Translations under genes and position numbers: made by a program | Origin: SFTH01 sp963643985 | GTDB taxonomy: Bacteria; Bacillota; Clostridia; Christensenellales; Aristaeellaceae | NCBI GenBank assembly: GCA_963643985.1 | Contig: CAVINP010000018.1 | Span: 1-27,086 of the forward strand | DNA length: 27,086 nt | Direction: 5' to 3' | Shown: one piece after another, positions 6,597-13,268 of the stretch | Layout of the letters: each line of letters opens with the position of its first letter | Numbering within the stretch: the stretch's first letter is position 1 | Notes under the pieces: model-generated | The model's input: only the letters and a program-made list of their open reading frames with translations | What the model was told of the DNA's origin: nothing | The model's database searches: none

Positions 6597-6692
6597 TCAA
6601 CAGTAACTCAAAAGTCTTTTGGAACTGACTGAGGGTTGTGCTTTGGAAGGGTTATGGGTGCCAATGAGTCCTGCTTTTCTTGGGTTCTTCAT
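6597..6692 (-). CDS. Possible 31-residue ORF downstream of the cargo gene
   Basis: On the minus strand, an ATG at 6692 has AAAGGAGAAGG just upstream at good spacing and reads 31 residues starting MKNPRKAGLIGTHNPSKA. It lies about 60 bp after the end of the leftward EcsC-like gene and could share its transcript. There is no recognisable family and no second line of support; the good ribosome site is the only reason to list it. Confidence 0.2.
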   Translation of the reverse strand: MKNPRKAGLIGTHNPSKAQPSVSSKRLLSYC

Positions 6693-6750
6693 CTTTCCTT
6701 CTCCTTTCAGCAGGATGGATGGCATCCGTAGCCCGTCCCAAGCACAATCC

Positions 6751-7548
6751 TCACGGCTGCTGCGGATCATCAATGTCAACCATGGCTTCCTGCGGGAGCT
6801 GATAGAAAGCCGGATCAGATATTCGTTCATTGGCCAGTGCCTTTTGCAGGCGGTGAGCGCAGATGCCAAAGGAGATTCCGGTGAAGGATCCCGCAATAAT
6901 GGCACCAATGATCGGAACTGCCTTGGACACACTATTTGCAAAGATCTGTTTGGTCATCTGAACGCCGACACGCTGAGCAATCTTCTTGACAATCGGGTAG
7001 ATGGCTGTCTTGGTCAAAGCAATCTTAGGCAGGCGCCTGGCAACAGTGATACTCATGGTTCTTGCCAGCTGGTTTACGCCTTTGACTGCGCCCTGGACAC
7101 CGAACATGACGCCCATGAAGAGCATCAGCTCTGCCATGGATCCGTCACTGATATTTGTCTCATCCAGATCAAGCTCCGGAAAGCCGTAGAGGTAGGCCAG
7201 CTTCTGAAGGATGCGCAGCACAAAAGCAAAGTATTGAACCGTATCAGCAGGGACAGTGGCCACCATTGCCAGACCGCCGGGAATGCCGGATGCTGCAGAC
7301 AATGTTGTGGTCTTCATATTTTCAAGGCGAATGGAAGCGTCCGCCAGCTTTCTGATCTGTGAGCGCGGGACACCGGCACGGGCCGGATTGTTCAGGATGG
7401 CCTCGTCAATGACTTCCGGGGTACAACTGCCGGACAGGGCAGACTTCAGAAAGGATGTTCTGTCGATCTTAACACCCGGAACCTTCATGCTCTGGCGGAT
7501 GACGGATTCCGCAGAGACGTTTGAGAGTGCGGTCTGCTTTTGACTCAT
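6751..7548 (-). CDS. EcsC-like membrane-associated protein, probable lysogenic cargo
   Basis: A 265-residue protein with hydrophobic, glycine-rich segments at about 85-120 (SGIPGGLAMVATVPAD...), 137-155 and 208-230, and the start LSNVSAESVI...VPGVKIDR. I recall this family in many Firmicutes chromosomes, under EcsC-like or misleading names; its role is unknown. It is the only leftward gene in the window and has its own sigma-A promoter (7583-7611). It lies between the polymerase-like gene and the packaging genes. Those are the marks of a cargo (moron) gene expressed in the lysogen. AGAGGTGAGC before the ATG serves as ribosome site. An effect on the host envelope is an inference. Confidence 0.6.
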   Translation of the reverse strand: MSQKQTALSNVSAESVIRQSMKVPGVKIDRTSFLKSALSGSCTPEVIDEAILNNPARAGVPRSQIRKLADASIRLENMKTTTLSAASGIPGGLAMVATVPADTVQYFAFVLRILQKLAYLYGFPELDLDETNISDGSMAELMLFMGVMFGVQGAVKGVNQLARTMSITVARRLPKIALTKTAIYPIVKKIAQRVGVQMTKQIFANSVSKAVPIIGAIIAGSFTGISFGICAHRLQKALANERISDPAFYQLPQEAMVDIDDPQQP

Positions 7549-7567
7549 CGGTGCTCACCTCTACAAT
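7540..7567 (+). promoter_or_regulatory. Candidate sigma-A promoter for the packaging/head operon
   Basis: TTGACT (7540-7545), 16 bp, then TACAAT (7562-7567), each matching five of six consensus bases. It points right toward the gene at 7638, leaving a leader of about 65 nt. The -35 box lies inside the first codons of the leftward gene, so the two divergent promoters overlap its start and could interfere with each other. Confidence 0.5.
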
Positions 7568-7582
7568 CAGTTTTATATGAAC

Positions 7583-7611
7583 ATTATACAGCAATTCTTA
7601 ATAAAAATCAA
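7583..7611 (-). promoter_or_regulatory. Sigma-A promoter of the leftward cargo gene
   Basis: On the minus strand, TTGATT (7611-7606), exactly 17 bp, then a perfect TATAAT (7588-7583). The predicted start of transcription is near 7576, giving a leader of about 28 nt before the ribosome site and the ATG at 7548. Confidence 0.75.
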
Positions 7612-7637
7612 GACCAATGACAAAGGAGGATGATGTC

Positions 7638-7988
7638 ATGCCGCGACGCGCTAAGGTGACGGAGTCCTCAAAGGCTCTGCCGAAGATGCGGCCGGCACTT
7701 ACACCGGAAGCACGTGAAAACCAGATGATCGCGTTGGCCATGGATCTGGTTGAGGAGCGACTGCGCAACGGAACCGCATCCTCCCAGGAGACCACTCATT
7801 TTTTAAAGCTCGCCACGCGATCCGAAAAGATCAATCAGCAACTGGCCGAGAAGGATCTGGAACTCAAGGAAGCCAAGCGACAGGCTATACAGTCACAGGC
7901 CAGAATCGAAGAGCTCTATGCCAATGCGCTCAAGGCTATGCAGAGGTACAGCGGACATGAAGACGATGAGATCGACGACGGGTATTAG
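7638..7988 (+). CDS. Possible small terminase-like phage protein
   Basis: A 116-residue, mostly helical, charged protein. A basic N-terminus (MPRRAKVTESSK) is followed by LTPEARENQMIALAMDLVEERL, the short motif GTASSQETTHFLKL, and a coiled-coil-like stretch from about residue 60 to 100. AAAGGAGG at 7622-7629 fixes ATG 7638. I recall homologues directly upstream of HNH and large terminase genes in Clostridia phages. Position, size and helical make-up suggest a DNA-recognising small terminase subunit, but no diagnostic motif is visible. It overlaps the HNH gene by 32 nt and ends in TAG. Confidence 0.5.
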   Translation: MPRRAKVTESSKALPKMRPALTPEARENQMIALAMDLVEERLRNGTASSQETTHFLKLATRSEKINQQLAEKDLELKEAKRQAIQSQARIEELYANALKAMQRYSGHEDDEIDDGY

Positions 7989-8397
7989 AAGCTATGAAGA
8001 GCTTACGAGCATCAGTGGTTTTCGGGAGCGATACGAGTATCTGAAGCTGAATGGGCAGGTCGGCGAGGACACATTCGGCTTCGACCGATATTTGAATCAG
8101 CGGTTCTATCATTCCGAGGAGTGGCAATCCATACGAAACTATGTGATTGCACGCGATCTGGGCTGCGATCTCGGTGTAGACGGGTATGCGATTCATGGGA
8201 AGGTCTACATTCATCATATGAATCCGATCCGAGCCGACGACATCAAGCTCGCCACCCGCTACCTGTCTGATCCGAACTATCTGATCTGTACGACCCACGA
8301 AACCCACAATGCGATACATTACGGCGATGCATCTCTGTTGATTACCGAACCGATAGAGCGCATGCCGCACGACACTTGCCCATGGAGAAGAAGGTGA
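7957..8397 (+). CDS. HNH endonuclease
   Basis: 146 residues. The nuclease core lies in the second half: a CDLG segment, VYIHHMNPI with the paired His, and then LICTTHETHNAIHYGD with further His and Asn. This fits the beta-beta-alpha metal HNH fold. In HK97-type phages an HNH protein beside the terminase helps cos cleavage and DNA packaging, and the position here agrees. Start sites at 7957 and 7966 are both possible; AGAGG at 7942-7946 favours 7957. The preceding frame extends to 7918 but without a ribosome site. Confidence 0.85.
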   Translation: MKTMRSTTGIRSYEELTSISGFRERYEYLKLNGQVGEDTFGFDRYLNQRFYHSEEWQSIRNYVIARDLGCDLGVDGYAIHGKVYIHHMNPIRADDIKLATRYLSDPNYLICTTHETHNAIHYGDASLLITEPIERMPHDTCPWRRR

Positions 8398-8401
8398 GAA
8401 A

Positions 8402-8962
8402 GTGATTGACTGGTTTGAATACATTGACGTATGGCCGAAGGTCAAGCGGTCGGCCAGAACCACCATCAGCAAGGACGGTGAAGGCGCCTATCCGAGCGAT
8501 ACGTGGAAGAAAACGATATTGCTCGCCGAGCACAGCCCTATCCGCAGAATCAAGTTCTCATGGAAATGGGAACGTCTGAAGAGCTGGGTTTCGGTGCACT
8601 TCGTCCGACACAAGTTCGGTATCGAGCATTGGGTGTCGACGCAGCGCTCGGATCGGACCGGCATTGAGCGCGACAGCGCGCCGCAGGATGCACCGGTTTC
8701 CCATGAATGTGAGGCGAATGCCCAGGCGCTGATATTTATCAGCCGAAGACGCCTGTGCGGTCAGGCTTCGCCGGATACCCGCAGGGCCTGGCAGGAGGTC
8801 AAGGACAAGGTCGCTGCCGTCGATCCGGTGCTCGGATCGGTGATGGTGCCGGAATGCATCTATCGCGGCTTCTGCCCGGAATTTACATCCTGCGGCTATG
8901 CCGATACCGAGGCCTACCGCAAAGCACTTGCTGAGTACCGGCGAAAGGAGGTTAAGTCGTGA
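8402..8962 (+). CDS. ThyX-like (flavin-dependent thymidylate synthase superfamily) protein
   Basis: 186 residues from a GTG start with AGAAGGTGAG upstream. The central VHFVRHKFGIEHWVSTQR segment (Arg69, His70, Ser79, Arg82) resembles the ThyX signature RHRxxSxxxxSxR, but the middle Ser is replaced and the last Arg is one residue off. A second conserved block reads ISRRRLCGQASPDTRRAW, and YRGFCPE with further Cys follows (Cys152, Cys157, Cys164). ThyX makes dTMP from dUMP with flavin. The altered motif leaves open a different flavin- or nucleotide-binding role. It sits between the HNH and connector genes, overlapping the latter by 4 nt. Confidence 0.55.
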   Translation: MIDWFEYIDVWPKVKRSARTTISKDGEGAYPSDTWKKTILLAEHSPIRRIKFSWKWERLKSWVSVHFVRHKFGIEHWVSTQRSDRTGIERDSAPQDAPVSHECEANAQALIFISRRRLCGQASPDTRRAWQEVKDKVAAVDPVLGSVMVPECIYRGFCPEFTSCGYADTEAYRKALAEYRRKEVKS

Positions 8963-9303
8963 GCGAAAGCATACTGACTTCCATCAAGAAACTGCTTGGC
9001 ATTGAAGAGGATTACGAGCACTTCGATGCGGATATTCTCATGCACATCAACACAGTGCTGGCAATCCTGACCCAAATGGGTGTGGGACCGACGGACGGAT
9101 TTGCGATCTCCGATAAGAGCGCAACCTGGACTGAATTTCTGGGTGAGAAGGTCAATCAGCTGGTTGGTGTACGCACCTATGTCTATATGAAGGTGCGGCT
9201 GATGTTTGATCCGCCGACTTCGAGCGCCGCCACGGAAAGCATGACCAAACTTGCCAATGAACTGGAATGGCGGCTTCACGTCATCGGCGATAAGACCACG
9301 TAG
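8959..9303 (+). CDS. Head-tail connector (gp6-like) protein
   Basis: 114 residues from GTG 8959, with AAAGGAGGT at 8944-8952 inside the previous gene. The start MSESILTSIKKLLGIEEDYEH and the helical repeats with TYVYMKVRLMFDPP fit the small all-helical phage DNA-packaging/connector family. Such proteins form a ring below the portal. Here the gene precedes the terminase instead of following the capsid, which is an order I associate with this Clostridia phage group. Ends in TAG. Confidence 0.65.
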   Translation: MSESILTSIKKLLGIEEDYEHFDADILMHINTVLAILTQMGVGPTDGFAISDKSATWTEFLGEKVNQLVGVRTYVYMKVRLMFDPPTSSAATESMTKLANELEWRLHVIGDKTT

Positions 9304-9315
9304 AGAGGTGATAGA

Positions 9316-9699
9316 ATGGACTATATTTTGGCGCATCACGGCATCAAGGGAATGAAGTGGGGCGTGAGACGGACACCCGCTCAGCTGGGGCATCGGCCAA
9401 GCTCAAAAGGAAAGCGCGGAAACACACAGGAATCCGATTCCCATGAAGATTACAAGCGTGCCCGCAGCAAGAGCACCAAGCAGATGAGCGATAAGGAATT
9501 ACGCGAGGCACTCAACCGTTTGCGCATGGAAGATGAGTACAAACGGCTCAATCCGAACAGTATTTCGCGCGGACAGAAGATCGTGAAGACTGCCCTTGCA
9601 GCGACTATCTCGGTATCGACTGCAGCCGCAACTGCCATTACGCTCAAGAGCCAATACAAGACGATCCGTTCCTGGTTCGATCATTCCGGGAACGGCTAA
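9316..9699 (+). CDS. Tagged small membrane protein (HHGIKGMKWGVRR)
   Basis: 127 residues beginning MDYILAHHGIKGMKWGVRR, the clearest copy of the tag in the window. It is followed by TPAQLGH, a basic disordered linker (about 27-58) and a helix MSDKELREALNRLRMEDEY. One hydrophobic segment (about 92-110, TALAATISVSTAAATAITL) could cross a membrane. Ribosome site GAGAGGTGAT precedes ATG 9316. There is no catalytic domain, so it may be a minimal form of the tagged group: tag, helix, membrane segment. Packaging into the virion and insertion into the host membrane at entry is an inference. The TPxQLGH boundary reappears in the broken gene at 11466. Confidence 0.65.
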   Translation: MDYILAHHGIKGMKWGVRRTPAQLGHRPSSKGKRGNTQESDSHEDYKRARSKSTKQMSDKELREALNRLRMEDEYKRLNPNSISRGQKIVKTALAATISVSTAAATAITLKSQYKTIRSWFDHSGNG

Positions 9700-9717
9700 G
9701 GGAACGGAGGCGATGCT

Positions 9718-11463
9718 ATGTCGCTGTCAAATACTGCCGTTCCGCGATACTATGGTGCATTTCGAGATGCTGTGATTGCCGGGCAGATCCCCATATGCAA
9801 GGAGATCGAGATGGAGATGCAGCGGATCGATGCACTGATTGCCAATCCCGGCGTATACTACGACGATCAGGCGGTTGAGGGATTCATAGCCTACTGCAAC
9901 GAGGAACTGACGCTGACCGACGGGTCCGATCTTCAGCTGCTGGACAGTTTCAAGCTGTGGGCCGAGGCTATCTTCGGTTGGTATTACTTCGTGGAACAGA
10001 CGGTGCCGGTACCCAGCGAAGACGGCACACGAATGCGCTATGTGCACAAGAAGATCAAGAAGCGGCTGTGCAACAAGCAGTATCTGATCGTGGCGCGTGG
10101 CGCAGCCAAGACGATGTATGCCAGCTGTATACAGAGCTACTTTCTTAACATTGATACCAGCACGACACACCAGATCGCGACCGCCTACACAATGCGACAG
10201 GCCGACGAAACCATCTCCCCCATTCGCACATCTATTACGCGCGCACGCGGGCCGCTGTTCAAGTTTCTGACAGAGGGCAGCCTGCAGAATACCACCGGAA
10301 GCCGTGCCAACCGCGTCAAACTTGCCAGCACCAAGAAGGGTATCGAGAACTTCATCACCAACAGCCGTATTGAATGCGTACCGATGAGCATTGACAAACT
10401 GCAATCGATGCGAACCAAGGTTGCGACGGTTGACGAATGGCTGTCCTGCGACGTACGCGAGGACGTTGTGGGCGCTATCGAGCAGGGTTCGTCCAAGATT
10501 GACGACTATCTGATCGTGGCCATCAGTTCCGAAGGCACGGTGCGCAACGCCATCGGCGATACGATCAAAATGAAGCTGATGAAGATCCTTCGCGGCGAGA
10601 TCGATGCGCCCTGGGTGAGTATCTGGTATTACCGACTCGATTCACAGGACGAAGTGGACAAGCCGGAGATGTGGCTGAAGGCCAATCCCAATCTCGGACG
10701 GACAGTGAGCTACGAAACCTATCAGCGCGACGTGGACAACATCGAAAAATCGCCGGCTGAACGCAATGATACGCTGGCCAAGCGCTTCGGCATTCCCATG
10801 GAGGGCTATACCTATTACTTTTCATATGAGGAAATACAGCCCCACGACAAACGCAGTTTCTGGCGAATGCCCTGTGCCATGGGTGCGGATCTTTCGCAGG
10901 GTGACGACTTCTGTGCATTCACGTTTGTATTCCCGCTGAGCGACGGAAGTTTCGGCATCAAAACCCGAAATTACATTTCAGAGCTGACATTCAACAAGTT
11001 GCCGGCCGCCATGCACAGCAAGTATGAGGAATTCATCGCCGAGGGCAGCCTCGTGATTATGGACGGTACGGTGCTGGACATGATGCAGGTGTATGAGGAT
11101 CTGGATGATCACATCAGCCGGATGGAATACGACGTGCGCTGCTTTGGTTACGATCCCTATAACGCCAAGGAATTCGTAGCCCGATGGGAGAGTGAGAACG
11201 GGCCGTTCGGCATTGAGAAAGTCATACAGGGGGCGAAGACAGAGTCGGTGCCGCTGGGTGAACTCAAGAAGTTGAGCGAGGAGCGAATGCTGCTCTTTGA
11301 TGAAAAGCTGATGAGTTTTGCAATGGGCAACTGTATCGCACTCGAAGATACAAATGGTAACCGAAAGCTGTACAAGAAGCGCTATGAACAAAAGATTGAT
11401 GCCGTGGCCGCCATGATGGACGGCTACATCGCCTATAAAGTGAATCGGGAGGCGTTTGATTGA
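9718..11463 (+). CDS. terL: Terminase large subunit
   Basis: 581 residues, the usual size for HK97-type TerL. The ATPase part has a Walker A-like VARGAAKT (Arg127 to Thr132) and a Walker B VATVDEW (Asp239, Glu240). The nuclease part shows MGADLSQGDD (Asp391), GYDPYNAKEF (Asp479) and KIDAVAAMMD (Asp561), the three-acid RNase H-like set that cuts the concatemer. The Walker A lacks the usual GxGKS form (GAAKT), as in several phage terminases. GGAGG precedes ATG 9718. It pumps DNA into proheads through the portal encoded downstream. Confidence 0.95.
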   Translation: MSLSNTAVPRYYGAFRDAVIAGQIPICKEIEMEMQRIDALIANPGVYYDDQAVEGFIAYCNEELTLTDGSDLQLLDSFKLWAEAIFGWYYFVEQTVPVPSEDGTRMRYVHKKIKKRLCNKQYLIVARGAAKTMYASCIQSYFLNIDTSTTHQIATAYTMRQADETISPIRTSITRARGPLFKFLTEGSLQNTTGSRANRVKLASTKKGIENFITNSRIECVPMSIDKLQSMRTKVATVDEWLSCDVREDVVGAIEQGSSKIDDYLIVAISSEGTVRNAIGDTIKMKLMKILRGEIDAPWVSIWYYRLDSQDEVDKPEMWLKANPNLGRTVSYETYQRDVDNIEKSPAERNDTLAKRFGIPMEGYTYYFSYEEIQPHDKRSFWRMPCAMGADLSQGDDFCAFTFVFPLSDGSFGIKTRNYISELTFNKLPAAMHSKYEEFIAEGSLVIMDGTVLDMMQVYEDLDDHISRMEYDVRCFGYDPYNAKEFVARWESENGPFGIEKVIQGAKTESVPLGELKKLSEERMLLFDEKLMSFAMGNCIALEDTNGNRKLYKKRYEQKIDAVAAMMDGYIAYKVNREAFD

Positions 11464-11465
11464 GC

Positions 11466-11913
11466 ATGATGGACAACCGATATCTGGGTGCAATTTACCA
11501 TCACGGTGTCATCGGGCAGCGCTGGGGCGTACGACGATCACCATAGCAGCTCGGACATATCTCCAAATCAAAGCCACTTGCCAAATTCGGAGAAAGTGCT
11601 AGAATAGAGGATGGCTGCTACCGAAGTGATAAAGGTTTTAGGGTATCAACCGCGAAGCTCGAGAAATACTGCTTGCAGAAGGGACGGAAACATGCTCAGG
11701 AATTCTTCGATGTCGGTTATACGCAGGCGGATTCGGAAAAGCTGTTTCGGGACATCGAGGCCGGCTTTGATTTGAGCAAGAAACAGGGCGAACGGCTCAG
11801 CCCACGCCATGATATTCNNNNNNNNNNGGGAGGGCCCGTCCAATGACCCGGAGGCGTGGAACTTGAGATTCCCGATATTTACATGTACCGCAGATCAGCT
11901 GGAGAAGATCTGA
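11466..11913 (+). pseudogene. Tagged phage protein interrupted by amber codon and scaffold gap
   Basis: From ATG 11466 the frame reads a tag YHHGVIGQRWGVRRSP, then TAG at 11544-11546, then continues open as QLGHISKSK and on for about 90 residues to the gap at 11818. The segment VSTAKLEKYCLQKGRKHAQE followed by FFDVGYTQ resembles a DUF6883-like fold seen in toxin and phage proteins; this is a weak call. After the gap, 27 residues end at TGA 11911-11913 (DPEAWNLRFPIFTC...). The intact neighbour at 9316 reads RRTPAQLGH at the same place, so the TAG replaces one residue. It is either a fresh nonsense mutation, a base error or suppressed. TAG also serves as a normal stop elsewhere here. Confidence 0.6.
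11818..11827. other. Scaffold gap (10 N)
   Basis: It interrupts the tagged gene between terL and portal; both sides keep plausible coding frames. Confidence 0.95.
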
Positions 11914-11927
11914 TTTAACCCGATTGC

Positions 11928-11960
11928 GACCATGAGCAAGACGCTCGTGGTCTTTTTTTT
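11928..11960 (+). terminator. Strong rho-independent terminator between packaging and head genes
   Basis: A 10-bp stem, GACCATGAGC (11928-11937) with GCTCGTGGTC (11943-11952), contains one G-T pair and a 5-nt loop. Eight T follow. It closes the terminase transcription unit just upstream of the portal gene, so the head/tail genes need readthrough or antitermination, or a start site in the short 11961-11980 stretch, where I see no clear promoter. Confidence 0.9.
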
Positions 11961-11996
11961 ATTGCCTAATTCAACGAATACAGGAGGAGTTTGCGT

Positions 11997-13268
11997 ATGG
12001 GACTGATCGACAGGCTCAAGCACGCCTGGAATATTTTCAAGAACAAGGATCCCACGGGCGGGTATTACGGACTCGGTCCGTCCTACGGCACGCGACCGGA
12101 TCGGATGCGATTCAGCCGCGGCAATGAACGCTCGATCGTGACCAGTGTATACAACCGAATCGCCATGGACGTGGCGTCAATGAGCATACAGCATGTGCGC
12201 CTGGACGAAAACAACCGCTTTACGGATGTGGTGAATTCCGGTCTCAACAACTGCCTGAGCATAGAGGCCAACATTGATCAGAGTGGACGGGCGTTTATAC
12301 AGGACGTGGTGATGAGTATGCTGGATGAGGGCTGTGTCGCAATCGTACCGGTCGATACGGATGACGAGCCCAAAGATTCCGGCAATTTCAAGATTTACAC
12401 CATGCGAACCGGGCGTGTCGAGGACTGGTATCCGGAGCACGTGCGCGTGGAGGTCTACTGTCAGGAGGAAGGCCGGCGCAAGGATGTCATCGTGCCGAAG
12501 TCGACGGTGGCCATCGTCGAGAATCCGCTGTATGCGGTGATCAACGAACCGAATTCCACCATGCAGCGACTGGTGCGAAAACTTAATTTGCTGGATGCCA
12601 TCGACGAGCAGAACAGCAGCGGCAAGCTTGATCTGATTATACAGCTGCCCTACATCATCAAGACGGAAGCCCGCCGCGACCAGGCGGAGAAGCGCCGAAA
12701 AGACATTGAGCAGCAGCTGACCGGCAGTAAATACGGCATTGCTTATACGGACGGCACCGAGCGCATCACGCAGCTCAACCGCCCGGTCGAGAATAATCTG
12801 ATGAGCCAGATCGAATACCTGACGAGTATGCTATACAGCCAGCTGGGGATTACTCAGGCGATTCTGGATGGTTCTGCCGATGATAAGACAATGCTGAACT
12901 ATTACAACCGGACGATCGAGCCGATACTCGCCGCCATTACGGATGAAATGCGGCGAAAATTTCTGACCCAGACCGCTCGAAGCCAACGCCAAACCATCAT
13001 GTACTTCCGTGATCCGTTCAAGCTGGTGCCGGTCAATGACATTGCCGAGATCGCCGACAAGTTCACGCGCAATGAGATCATGTCCAGCAATGAAATCCGG
13101 CAGGTGATTGGCATGAAACCCAGCAGCGATCCGAACGCGGACAAGCTGCGCAACAGTAATCTGAGCGCTTCGAAGGACGAGACCGAAGAGACGGCGGAGA
13201 CCGCACCTGCCGACGACCCGACCGCCAACGAAACGCTGCAAGAGGAGGATACAGGTCAAAATGAGTAA
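11997..13268 (+). CDS. Portal protein
   Basis: 423 residues of the HK97-type portal family. The N-terminus MGLIDRLKHAWNIF, the RSIVTSVYNRIAMDVASM helix, and the later LDAIDEQNSSGKLDLIIQLP and SQLGITQAILDGSADD segments are characteristic. The dodecameric portal forms the DNA channel and docks TerL. ATG 11997 is chosen because AGGAGG at 11983-11988 is eight bases away; TTG 11991 is too close. The C-terminal 40 residues are acidic and disordered. The stop overlaps the next start (ATGAGTAA), so translation is coupled to the protease/capsid fusion. Confidence 0.92.
   Translation: MGLIDRLKHAWNIFKNKDPTGGYYGLGPSYGTRPDRMRFSRGNERSIVTSVYNRIAMDVASMSIQHVRLDENNRFTDVVNSGLNNCLSIEANIDQSGRAFIQDVVMSMLDEGCVAIVPVDTDDEPKDSGNFKIYTMRTGRVEDWYPEHVRVEVYCQEEGRRKDVIVPKSTVAIVENPLYAVINEPNSTMQRLVRKLNLLDAIDEQNSSGKLDLIIQLPYIIKTEARRDQAEKRRKDIEQQLTGSKYGIAYTDGTERITQLNRPVENNLMSQIEYLTSMLYSQLGITQAILDGSADDKTMLNYYNRTIEPILAAITDEMRRKFLTQTARSQRQTIMYFRDPFKLVPVNDIAEIADKFTRNEIMSSNEIRQVIGMKPSSDPNADKLRNSNLSASKDETEETAETAPADDPTANETLQEEDTGQNE

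Larger units (their letters stand above)
6370..6750. other. Gene-poor region between convergent genes
   Basis: This 381-bp stretch separates rightward gene 6127-6369 from leftward gene 6751-7548. It holds a run of nine G (6392-6400), a C/A-rich segment, four 21-bp tandem repeats (6490-6574), and the 13-bp palindrome CAAAAGTCTTTTG at 6609-6621. Apart from one doubtful 31-residue frame on the minus strand, no gene is supported. No clear terminator hairpin with a T-run is visible for either flanking gene. Confidence 0.6.

Noticed and set aside
6619..7362. 247-residue plus-strand frame over the cargo gene
   Set aside because: Antisense shadow of the EcsC-like protein, which has its own promoter, ribosome site and coherent hydrophobic segments.
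11544..11546. Genome-wide amber recoding as explanation of the TAG
   Set aside because: TAG ends other genes here at plausible places (6367, 7986, 9301), and no other gene needs it read as sense.
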